Shown in pieces: positions 57,494 to 64,000 of a DNA stretch of 64,000 bases (positions are counted from its first letter, which is position 1; every line of letters begins with the position of its first letter). The notes below the pieces were generated by a model. That model did no database searches. It was not told the DNA's origin and worked only from the letters and a program-made list of their open reading frames with translations. The translations under genes and the position numbers were made by a program. This DNA comes from Solwaraspora sp. WMMA2065 (lineage in GTDB: Bacteria > Actinomycetota > Actinomycetes > Mycobacteriales > Micromonosporaceae), in contig NZ_CP128361.1 in assembly GCF_030345075.1 (NCBI RefSeq), positions 5,332,001 through 5,396,000 on the forward strand, read 5' to 3'.

Positions 57494-58573
57494 GTGCCTG
57501 ACGCCAGGGCACGCCAGCTGCCCACCCTCGCGGTGCTCGGTGCGACCGGAGCCGTCGGTGCCGTCATGTGCGAACTGCTCACCTCACGGGCCAATGTCTG
57601 GGGTGAGATCCGGCTGCTGGCCTCACCCCGCTCCGCCGGGCGGCTGGTGCGTTGCCGGGGCGAGGACCTGCCGGTGCACCAGGTCAGCCCGGAAGCCTTC
57701 GACGGGGTCGATGTCGTCATGGTGGACGTGCCGGACGACGTGTCCCGGCAGTGGACACCGGTCGCCACCGGGCGCGGCGCGACCGTGGTCGACAACTCGG
57801 GTGCGTTCCGGATGGATCCCGGCGTACCGCTGGTCGTGCCGGAGATCAACGCCGAGCAGGTACGTCGCCGGCCGCGCCGGATCGTCTCCAACGCCAACTG
57901 CACCGTCCTGGCCATGATCGTCGCGATCGCCCCGCTGCACCGCGAGTACGGCCTGCGCGAGCTGGTGCTGGCCAGCTACCAGTCGGTCTCCGGCGCCGGG
58001 CGGTTCGGTGTGGACCTGCTGCACAGCCAGCTGACCAGGGCGGCCAGCGACCGTACGCTCGGCTCCCGGCCCGGCGACGTACGTCAGGCGGTGGGGGACG
58101 ACCTCGGCCCGTTCCCGGCCCCGCTGGCGCTCAACGTGGTGCCGTTCACCGGCGAGCTCGCCGACGCCGGCTGGTCCACCGAGGAGCTGAAACTCCGCGA
58201 CGAGTCCCGCAAGATCCTCGGCCTGCCGGATCTGAAGGTCTCGTCCACCTGTGTGCGGGTGCCGGTGGTGACCGGACATTCGGTCGCCGTACACGCGGTC
58301 TTCGGCAGTGAGGTCACCGCGGACGGTGCCCGCGAGGTGCTGCGCAACGCGCCCGGGGTGATCGTGGTCGACGACCCGGCGAACGCCGAGTTCCCGATGC
58401 CGATCGACGCGGTCGGCACCGAGCCGTCCTGGGTCGGCCGGATCCGTCGGTCGATGGACGACCCTCGGGCCATCGACTTCTTCGTCACCGGCGACAACCT
58501 GCGCAAGGGTTCGGCGCTGAACACCATCCAGATCGCCGAACTGATCGCCCGGGATCTGTCCGCCAGTCGGTGA
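57494..58573 (+). CDS. asd: Aspartate-semialdehyde dehydrogenase
   Basis: 359 aa from the GTG at 57494. LAVLGATGAVGAVMCELL binds NADP; VSNANCTVLAMIVAI carries the catalytic Cys in the NCT motif; SYQSVSGAG and SSTCVRVPVVTGHSVAVHAV (with the active-site His) follow. It reduces aspartyl phosphate to the semialdehyde, the step after aspartokinase, which is encoded 6 bp upstream. Confidence 0.96.
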   Translation: MPDARARQLPTLAVLGATGAVGAVMCELLTSRANVWGEIRLLASPRSAGRLVRCRGEDLPVHQVSPEAFDGVDVVMVDVPDDVSRQWTPVATGRGATVVDNSGAFRMDPGVPLVVPEINAEQVRRRPRRIVSNANCTVLAMIVAIAPLHREYGLRELVLASYQSVSGAGRFGVDLLHSQLTRAASDRTLGSRPGDVRQAVGDDLGPFPAPLALNVVPFTGELADAGWSTEELKLRDESRKILGLPDLKVSSTCVRVPVVTGHSVAVHAVFGSEVTADGAREVLRNAPGVIVVDDPANAEFPMPIDAVGTEPSWVGRIRRSMDDPRAIDFFVTGDNLRKGSALNTIQIAELIARDLSASR

Positions 58574-58720
58574 CCGACGCGCTGACGTGCGGCAGACGCT
58601 GCCGCGCTGGTCTCAGCTGTGACTGAACGCAGTGTTGAGGTTGCAGCAGCCAGCCGAAGTGTGCTCTACTTGATACAGAACTCTTCTAACGGTGCCTAGG
58701 GGAAACCCGAACACCACATC

Positions 58721-58750
58721 CTAAGGCCGCCTTCGGGCGGCCTTAGCGTT
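58721..58750 (+). terminator. Perfect UUCG-loop hairpin just upstream of the DUF3800 gene
   Basis: CTAAGGCCGCC (58721-58731), TTCG, GGCGGCCTTAG (58736-58746), then CGTTTG. It is an intrinsic terminator by structure. It ends only 16 bp before the DUF3800 start and 147 bp after asd, so it may end the asd transcript or attenuate the downstream gene. Confidence 0.85.
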
Positions 58751-58762
58751 TGAGGGAGAATC

Positions 58763-59656
58763 TTGCACCTCTGCTACCTCGATGAGTCGGGCGGCTGTGA
58801 GCCTCCCAACAGTAGCCCTTCCGCCACGCCTGTAATGGTGCTACTCGGCATGATCCTCGATGCGGCTACCGTCCCGGCTCTGACTCGAGACTTCCTGGAT
58901 CTCAAGCGACGGCACTTCCCCGGTCGTTTCAGTTCCAGTCGCGCACTTGACCACATTCTGGTCGAGGTGAAGGGTAGTGAGATTCTGCAAATGACCCGCA
59001 GTGATTCTCGTAACAAGCGTCGGCAAGCGGATAGATTCCGGACCGAACTTCTGGATCTGGTCGAGGCGCACCATTGCCGGGTTGTTGGTCGCGTCTGGAT
59101 CAAGGAGCCGACCGCCGGCATGGACGCTGAATCCAGCTACTGTTACGCGGTGCAGGATATTGCCCGTCATTTCGGTCAATACATGCAGCAAGAGGACGAA
59201 GTGGGGGTGCTGATCGCTGACGGCCGTAGTCACCAGACCAATCTGCGGGTGGCGCACTCCATCTTTACTCAGAAGTGGCGCACTGGCGGCGACCCGTACG
59301 CGAATCTCCGGGAAGTGCCCCTGTTTGCGGCCAGCGACAACCACGCGGGCCTGCAGATCGCGGATCTTCTAGCCTCAACTTTCGTCTTCCCCATGGCTGC
59401 GGCAGCCTACTGTACTTCCCGACCCGGATATGTTCATTCTTCTTCCCGGTACAACCAGGTGCGCTCCTCATTCGGGACACGTCTGGGTCAACTCCAGTAC
59501 CGATACAGAGACGAGACGGGCAAGTGGCGCGGTGGCTTAGTGGTGAGTGATCGAATAGCTCACCAGTCCGGATCACGTCTGTTTCGTCCTGCCTCCCCTG
59601 TGCCGTCTACCCGCACTCCTGTGGAGCAGGCTGCGGCTCTGCCCGCCACACCTTGA
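58763..59656 (+). CDS. DUF3800 domain protein
   Basis: 297 aa. It starts at a TTG (MHLCYLDESG) with GAGGGAG six bases upstream. The DUF3800 pattern is complete: YLDESG at the N-terminus, LRVAHSIFTQKWRTG in the middle and LFAASDNHAGLQIADLLAST near the end, giving the acidic residues of its RNase H-like fold. The codon use is less GC-biased than in the core genes, which suggests transfer. DUF3800 genes are common on phages, islands and near defence genes; the activity is not established. Confidence 0.8.
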   Translation: MHLCYLDESGGCEPPNSSPSATPVMVLLGMILDAATVPALTRDFLDLKRRHFPGRFSSSRALDHILVEVKGSEILQMTRSDSRNKRRQADRFRTELLDLVEAHHCRVVGRVWIKEPTAGMDAESSYCYAVQDIARHFGQYMQQEDEVGVLIADGRSHQTNLRVAHSIFTQKWRTGGDPYANLREVPLFAASDNHAGLQIADLLASTFVFPMAAAAYCTSRPGYVHSSSRYNQVRSSFGTRLGQLQYRYRDETGKWRGGLVVSDRIAHQSGSRLFRPASPVPSTRTPVEQAAALPATP

Positions 59657-59721
59657 CGGGGGCGCATACGGACGGTGGCGGGTCGGGCGGTACTGCTTGA
59701 TCCAAAAGATCGTGCATCTGG

Positions 59722-60710
59722 TCAGGTCCCCGAAGGGATACTCCCATCACGAAGAAGAGCGGCACCGCGCTGATCAAGTTGTTTAGCGAATGAGGGTAGG
59801 CGCTGGCCAACGCCACCCAGACGCGCTCGCATGTTCTTCACGGCGGCACGCGCCCGGCCCGACTTGACGCCAGTCATCGCGTCCATGGCCATGTTCCAGT
59901 TCGCGGCTGCCTCGCCGAGACGGCCCTGCGCGCACTGCACGTCGCCCAGGTTGGCTAACGTCAGCGTGTGAATACGGCGGTAGACATCTGAGTTTCGAGT
60001 CGCAATCGACCGGCGGAGCTGCATCTCGGCGCCCGACATATCTCCCAGATCCCGCAGGGCCTGTCCAGCTTGACTAGCAAGCGAGGTTTCCGTGAAACCG
60101 CTGGTCCGAATCCACGGCGGCTCCTCGTCCGGTGCAGATTCCGCAAGGCGCTTCTCGGCAGCAGAGATCGCCGTTGAGGTGCGTGTACGGTCACCTGTTG
60201 CCGCGTGACCCCGCGCCACGAGGATTGCGAAAAGAGCAGTGGCGGCCGGGGTGGAGCTTCCCTTCGACCAGCCGAGAGCGGATTCCGCGAGGTTGAGCGC
60301 CTGTTGCCCGTGACCGAGATCAACAGCCTGATGAGCCATCGCACGCAGAGTGAACGCTGCAAGTGCGCGGTCGTCGGCTTCATTCGCGAGCCGCAGTGAT
60401 TGGACGTAGTACCGCTGAGCTAGGCCGTGCAGGGACGAATCAAATGCTTTCCATCCGGCAAGGTAGGTCATCTCCGCAGCCAGGCTGAACATTGCCCTGC
60501 GTCCCGAGTCGGACGAGAACCTGCCGCGCAGATAGTCAGCGACATCTGACGAAAGGTATTGAATGACCGCAAGACGGGCGTGGCCGCCGCCGAACCGCTC
60601 GTCAGCTCGACTGAACACCGCCAGCATGTCTCGCACGGCGTCAATCTCGCTGCGGCCTACCGCGACCCCACCGCCTTGTGCGCGTCGCCCTCGGTCTGCG
60701 ACCTCCTGCC
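59722..60710 (-). pseudogene. 3' part of a TPR-containing regulator gene split by IS110
   Basis: The frame reads WQEVADRGRRAQGGG, DMLAVFSRADERFGGGHARL, then helical TPR-like repeats (AQRYYVQSLRLANEADDRAL, AFTLRAMAHQAVDLGHGQQA, RRIHTLTLANLGDVQCAQGR) to RLPSFAKQLDQRGAALL. This is the C-terminal ~330 residues of the actinomycete regulators that have an N-terminal helix-turn-helix. The N-terminal part lies at 62213-62630 beyond the insertion. Removing the element joins the two in frame as NEFWQEVADRG. Confidence 0.85.
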
Positions 60711-60742
60711 AGGACTCGAAAGACATCCCAGGAGCTTGAATG

Positions 60743-61975
60743 TCAAGCAGCAGCCTTGCTGAGGTGATGCGACCACGCGGTCGCCTCGTCGTAGACGGTG
60801 CCGGTCTTCAGGCATCCGTGCAGGATGCCGACGAGCCGGTTGGCGAGTTGGCGCAGCGCGGCGTTGTAGCTGGCGCCGCGGGCACGTTGCCGGTCGTAGT
60901 AGGCGCGGGCACCCGGCGAGGCCTTCAACGCGGAGAACGCCTGGGTCATCAGGGCGTCGATGAGCCGGTCGTTGTGGACGAACCGGGCCGCGACGGTCCT
61001 CTTCTTCCCGGACGCGCGGGTGATCGGGCTGGTCGCGGCGTAGTTCTTCCGGGCCTTCGCGGTGGCGTAGCGGTCGTGGTCGTCACCGAACTCGGCGAGC
61101 ACCCGGGCGCCGAGGACGGCACCCAGTCCGGGCTGGGACAGGATGATCTCAGCGTCCGGGTGCCGGCCAAAATGGTCCTCCACCTGCCCTTGCAGGGCCT
61201 TGACCTGCTCGTTGAGAGTGACCAGCAGGGCGACCAGGGCGCGCACCGACGCGGCGTAGGCGGTGGTGACCACGGCCGGCTGGCCGAGGTGCTCGGCACG
61301 CAGCACCGCCTGGATCGACGCGGCCTTGGCCGCGACGTCACGGCGCCGGGCCCGTTTGAGAGCGGCGCTGATCTGGCTGATACTCAGCCGGGCGGCGCTG
61401 GCCGGATCAGGGGCCTTCGCGAGGAGTTGCAGGGTGTCAGCGGCGTCGAGGTCCTCGAACGCCTCCAACGCCGCAGGGAAGTACTCCCGCAGCGCGTGCC
61501 GCAGCCGCTGCACAGCACGGGTGCGTTCCCAGATCAGCGTCTTGTGCATCCGGGTGACGACCTTGACCGCCTCGGCGTCCGCCGAGTCTCCGGCCATCGG
61601 GCTCAGTTGGTGCGAGTCGGTGCGCACCATGTCGGCCAGCATGTGCGCGTCGGCGGCGTCGCTCTTGGCCCGGGACACCGCCAGACGTTCCCGGTAGCGG
61701 GCCGCCTGCAACGGGTTGACCGGGTACACCGTGTACCCGGCGGCGACCAGCGCCTGCACCCACGGGCCCCGATCGGTCTCGATACCGATCTTCACCTGAG
61801 CAGCAGCAGCGTCGGCGTCGATGTCGTCGCCGAGCGCCGTGCCGATCATCGCGTGGAGCCTGGTGATGCCGGCGATGCCCTCGGGCAGCCTCGCCTTGGC
61901 CAGCCTGCGGCCGGAGGCGTCCATGAGCTCGACGTCGTGGTGGTCCTCCGCCCAGTCATCTCCTATGAACAGCAA
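60743..61975 (-). CDS. IS110-family DEDD transposase
   Basis: 410 aa from a TTG at 61975 with GGGAGAG upstream. The N-terminal RuvC-like DEDD domain has LFIGDDWAEDHHDVELMDAS (first D), VKIGIETDRGPWVQAL (E) and AVSRAKSDAADAHMLADM (D-x-x-D). The C-terminal Tnp domain has LSQPGLGAVLGARVLAEFGD, AARKNYAATSP-like residues and the serine-bearing ITRASGKKRTVAARFVHN. It appears intact. The IS110 transposase recombines DNA guided by an RNA made from the element's non-coding end. Confidence 0.94.
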   Translation of the reverse strand: MLFIGDDWAEDHHDVELMDASGRRLAKARLPEGIAGITRLHAMIGTALGDDIDADAAAAQVKIGIETDRGPWVQALVAAGYTVYPVNPLQAARYRERLAVSRAKSDAADAHMLADMVRTDSHQLSPMAGDSADAEAVKVVTRMHKTLIWERTRAVQRLRHALREYFPAALEAFEDLDAADTLQLLAKAPDPASAARLSISQISAALKRARRRDVAAKAASIQAVLRAEHLGQPAVVTTAYAASVRALVALLVTLNEQVKALQGQVEDHFGRHPDAEIILSQPGLGAVLGARVLAEFGDDHDRYATAKARKNYAATSPITRASGKKRTVAARFVHNDRLIDALMTQAFSALKASPGARAYYDRQRARGASYNAALRQLANRLVGILHGCLKTGTVYDEATAWSHHLSKAAA

Positions 61976-62212
61976 CGTCTCTCCCGCCTATTGAGTCGAT
62001 CACCGCTGGTAGCCAGGAGGAGAACCATCAGCGACCTAATGAAGCAGTGCTCACGCCGCGACCGGGCGGGCACGACATCCCATCAGCGATCAACTCTCCA
62101 CACCGACCAGCCGGGGCACGATCTTTCGTCAGGACTCGACGTCCAGGAACCCGGAGTGCTCACCGGCTGGCGGCTACCTACCCACCAGGAGTTTGCCGGA
62201 TGGCTCACTCCC
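61976..62212 (-). ncRNA. Candidate IS110 bridge RNA region
   Basis: The 237-bp non-coding left end is where IS110-type elements encode the bridge RNA. It contains TCGAGTCCTG (plus strand 62130-62139), identical to the right donor end and core at 60710-60719. It also holds CCTCCTG (complement of 62014-62020), which can pair with the CAGGAGG of the right target flank, and GAGTT as in the left target AATGAGTT. The exact RNA ends are not known. Confidence 0.55.
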
Positions 62213-62630
62213 AGAACTCATTAGGAACCGCGAGCGCAGCCAGCGAGTACAAGGCTTTGAGCGCGAAAGCTCGTCGCTCCAAGTCGGCCCTCCCGATCGT
62301 TACGAGGTTGGTGGCGCAGTCGTCCACCCACCAGTCGAGTCCGCCTAGGTCGGCTTCCAGGCTACCGTCCACGTCGAAGCCAAGGTCGGTCGGTGAGACG
62401 AGATGACCGAGTCGACGGCTGACCGCTTCGGCGAGGTAGCGAGGGGTTCGACCACTTGGCCGTACCCCTGCGACCCAGTGGCCGACGTGTGACCGATCGC
62501 AGGATCGCAGGTCGTCGTTGTGCTCGCGGGCGATGACTCGAACTGCTGCGGCACAGGCATCGTATGACCACCGGCACGCCTTGATCATCTCCCGCAGTTG
62601 CTCGTTGCGTTTCCTCTGCTGCCGTGTCAT
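62213..62630 (-). pseudogene. 5' part of the TPR regulator gene split by IS110
   Basis: Starts at the ATG at 62630 with GGGAGG six bases upstream. The helix-turn-helix region spans RNEQLREMIKACRWSYDACA, DRSHVGHWVAGVRPSGRTPR and YLAEAVSRRLGHLVSP. It continues to LYSLAALAVPNEFW, where IS110 sequence adds GAG and a TGA. A truncated DNA-binding protein of about 141 aa could still be made. Confidence 0.85.
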
Positions 62631-62654
62631 CCGCAGCCTCCCTGGTCGGACCGG

Positions 62655-62672
62655 CGTTCAACGCGTTCAACG
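62655..62672. repeat. 9-bp tandem repeat upstream of the regulator
   Basis: CGTTCAACG twice in succession, 24 bp upstream of the regulator ATG. Candidate operator or promoter element. Confidence 0.6.
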
Positions 62673-62896
62673 CGTCCAGTGTCCTCACAGGCTACCGGAG
62701 GACGCCGACAATCCGTTTACTACAAACAGGTCCTGCCGCACCGGAGTAGAGCGCGGCGATGATCATTGGATGGCGAACGATTGTGCTTCGCGATTCGAAC
62801 TACTAATCGGCTCATCCATAGATGCGAGTTGTCGATCAGCGTGGCCTCCCCTGGCTGTTGGCTGAGCGTTTGGTGTCGAGTTCGCGAGGAGAAGTC

Positions 62897-63217
62897 ATGG
62901 AGCAGCGGAGCAGGCGGGGGCGGGTGGTGCCTCGGCAGGGCGTACTCGTGGAGCCGTGGCAGGTCAGGGCGGTGCAGTTCGAGACGCGGTGGCGTGGGCT
63001 GGACCCGGCGGCGGTGTACGCGTACCTGCGGCAGGTCGCCGATGTGCTGGACCGGCTCACCCGGCAGGCCGCCGTCGACCGGGCCGAGGCCGACCGGCTG
63101 CGCGAAGGGCTGCGGCAGTGGCGGCAACGCCACGTCGGCTGCCGCTTCAACGACCCGCCCGCCGGCGTCTACCAGTCGGAGCATCAGCGGCAGACCGGCA
63201 ACGGAGGCCACTGGTGA
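62897..63217 (+). CDS. DivIVA-like domain small protein
   Basis: 106 aa from the ATG at 62897 with AGGAG upstream. VQFETRWRGLDPAAVYAYLR and QVADVLDRLTRQAAVDRAEA match the DivIVA/DUF3552-like N-terminal motif (F-x-x-x-x-x-G-x-D-x-x-x-V-x-x-x-L) followed by a short coiled coil. Such short DivIVA-like proteins are common in actinomycete integrative elements. It heads an operon of five overlapping genes. Confidence 0.7.
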   Translation: MEQRSRRGRVVPRQGVLVEPWQVRAVQFETRWRGLDPAAVYAYLRQVADVLDRLTRQAAVDRAEADRLREGLRQWRQRHVGCRFNDPPAGVYQSEHQRQTGNGGHW

Positions 63218-63456
63218 GCGACGAACCGCGCTGGACCATCCACCTGCCGACCCGGCTCACTGACATCGAGGCCGCCGCCCGGTTCGCCGCCGCGCTGCGG
63301 GACTCGCTGGCCCACCTCGACGTCGTCGACTTCGCCGGCACCACGCTGTCGGCCACCGACCGCCCGTTGCTGCGTACCCGGGTATGGGGTGACGTCGACC
63401 CCGACCCGGCCGGCAGCGACCTGGTCAGCGACCGCACCGCGCCGGCCGATGGCTGA
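63214..63456 (+). CDS. Small hypothetical protein in the right-edge operon
   Basis: 80 aa from a GTG at 63214 that overlaps the previous stop by 4 bp (GTGA), with GGAGG upstream. It reads PRWTIHLPTRLTDIEAAARF, AAALRDSLAHLDVVDFAGTT and DRPLLRTRVWGDVDPDPAG. No family is recognised. Confidence 0.7.
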   Translation: MSDEPRWTIHLPTRLTDIEAAARFAAALRDSLAHLDVVDFAGTTLSATDRPLLRTRVWGDVDPDPAGSDLVSDRTAPADG

Positions 63457-63652
63457 CCCCGTCCCCCGCCAGGTCGAGATCGATCACCTGACGGAGCTGG
63501 TCGACCGGCACGCGCCGCGCGCCGACGGCTGCGCCTGCGGCGACCCGCTCACCGCCGCTGGCCGCTGCTGGCGCACCGAGGTCGCGCTCACCCGGCTGCG
63601 CGACCTCGGTGTGCACGTCGCCGCCGTCGACCAGCCGGAGAACGCCGGATGA
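63449..63652 (+). CDS. Small Cys-containing hypothetical protein
   Basis: 67 aa from an ATG at 63449 that overlaps the previous gene by 8 bp. HAPRADGCACGDPLTAAGRC has three cysteines that may bind metal. The helical end is WRTEVALTRLRDLGVHVA. No family is recognised. Confidence 0.7.
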   Translation: MADPVPRQVEIDHLTELVDRHAPRADGCACGDPLTAAGRCWRTEVALTRLRDLGVHVAAVDQPENAG

Positions 63653-63864
63653 GCATGCACGTCCCCGTCCGCCCGAGCTGGGTCTGCGCCGGCTGCGGGC
63701 ATGCCTGGCCGTGCCTCGACAGCCGGCGACAACTCACGATCGAGTACGCCGACGCCCGCGTCTCCCTGTCGGTCTACCTCGCCACCAACATGGTCGAGGC
63801 GATGACCGACCTGCCGGCCGGGCACGGCTGCGACCTCTACTGGCGTTTTCTCGGCTGGCTGTGA
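63649..63864 (+). CDS. Small zinc-ribbon-like protein
   Basis: 71 aa from an ATG at 63649 that overlaps the previous stop (ATGA). PSWVCAGCGHAWPCLDSRRQ holds CxxC plus a third Cys, and GHGCDLYWRFLGWL ends the protein. It may be a zinc-binding protein. Confidence 0.7.
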   Translation: MSMHVPVRPSWVCAGCGHAWPCLDSRRQLTIEYADARVSLSVYLATNMVEAMTDLPAGHGCDLYWRFLGWL

Positions 63865-64000
63865 TGTCGATGTCGATTTTGCGCCCCGGCGACGAACCGA
63901 TGCACTACGACGACGGCTCACACCGCTGGATCCCGCCCGACCCCGACTACGACCAGGAGATCTGGGAGAACCAGGTGCGTGAACACCAACACGAGCATCG
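63864..64000 (+). CDS. Start of a fifth small protein, cut by the window edge
   Basis: The ATG at 63864 shares its A with the previous TGA (TGATG). The 45 codons in view read SILRPGDEPMHYDDGSHRWI, then PPDPDYDQEIWENQVREHQ. It is hydrophilic. It continues the operon beyond the window. Confidence 0.6.
   Translation, partial: MSMSILRPGDEPMHYDDGSHRWIPPDPDYDQEIWENQVREHQHEH

Larger units (their letters stand above)
60711..62212 (-). mobile_element. IS110-family insertion sequence
   Basis: About 1502 bp, counting one copy of the CT core. The left boundary (62213-62214) and right boundary (60711-60712) each show CT on the minus strand, inside GAGTTCTGGGAG and GAGTCCTGGCAG. There are no terminal inverted repeats, as is normal for this family. 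It carries one DEDD transposase gene and a 237-bp non-coding left end. It interrupts a regulator gene whose halves flank it. Confidence 0.85.

Noticed and set aside
62790-62812. GATTCGAACT motif resembling the T-arm of a tRNA
   Set aside because: The flanks cannot form a T stem or an acceptor stem, so it is a chance match.

Overview
The window reads as chromosomal DNA of a high-GC actinomycete, most likely Micromonosporaceae (Micromonospora or a close relative). Evidence: GTG starts and GTGA/ATGA start-stop overlaps are common; DUF397 and XRE/DUF5753 regulators, an F420-type LLM enzyme, DUF6907 and many small Micromonospora-like proteins are present; aspartokinase is the 421-residue type with an internal start; and the order tRNA-Ser, SRP RNA, dnaX, ybaB, recR is actinobacterial.

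Layout. 0-1.5 kb: tail of an NmrA-like gene, a D12-class adenine methylase and a NUDIX hydrolase. 1.45-6.0 kb: a small specialised-metabolism cluster (GT1 glycosyltransferase, PRMT-fold methyltransferase, PobA-like flavin hydroxylase, PrnB-like haem protein). 6.2-8.2 kb: a DUF397 / XRE regulator pair. 8.2-17.5 kb: three secreted phosphate-releasing proteins (phytase-like, PhoX, ExeM-type nuclease/5'-nucleotidase). 17.5-29 kb: housekeeping and signalling genes (DoxX, STAS and STAS-kinase, copper-binding Csp, DUF885 peptidase, EamA exporter, PHP protein, mtnA, tyrA, tadA with its partner, deoD, tRNA-Ser(CGA)). 29-35.9 kb: an unknown large protein, a wrecked LuxR/LAL regulator, a vWA protein, a MarR/LLM divergent pair, a hemerythrin domain in frame behind the LLM stop, and a GNAT. 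35.9-41.6 kb: an accessory stretch of lower gene density with small orphans, gene remnants and an HTH/small-gene cassette. 41.7-45.5 kb: tRNA-Ser(GGA), ffs, dnaX, ybaB, recR. 45.7-51.7 kb: a complete Dpp/Opp peptide ABC transporter. 51.7-58.6 kb: secreted HNH nuclease, leuA with a leader-peptide attenuator, a lipoprotein, ask-asd. 58.6-64 kb: accessory DNA with a DUF3800 gene, a TPR regulator split by an IS110 element, and an operon of five overlapping small genes that runs off the window.

The most notable items: (1) the IS110 insertion can be reconstructed to the base. The split regulator restores an open frame if the element is excised at a CT dinucleotide, and the element's non-coding left end carries matches to both the donor end and the target, as expected of a bridge RNA. 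(2) The LLM oxidoreductase and hemerythrin domain look like one ancestral protein split by a single TGA. (3) The 1.45-6 kb cluster pairs a PrnB-like enzyme with a PobA-like hydroxylase, a glycosyltransferase and a methyltransferase. (4) TadA has its conserved N-terminal motif expanded by a tandem repeat. Short tandem duplications of 9-24 bp recur through the window and several fall on start codons or ribosome-binding sites.

All function calls come from reading translated motifs by eye; no database search was possible.
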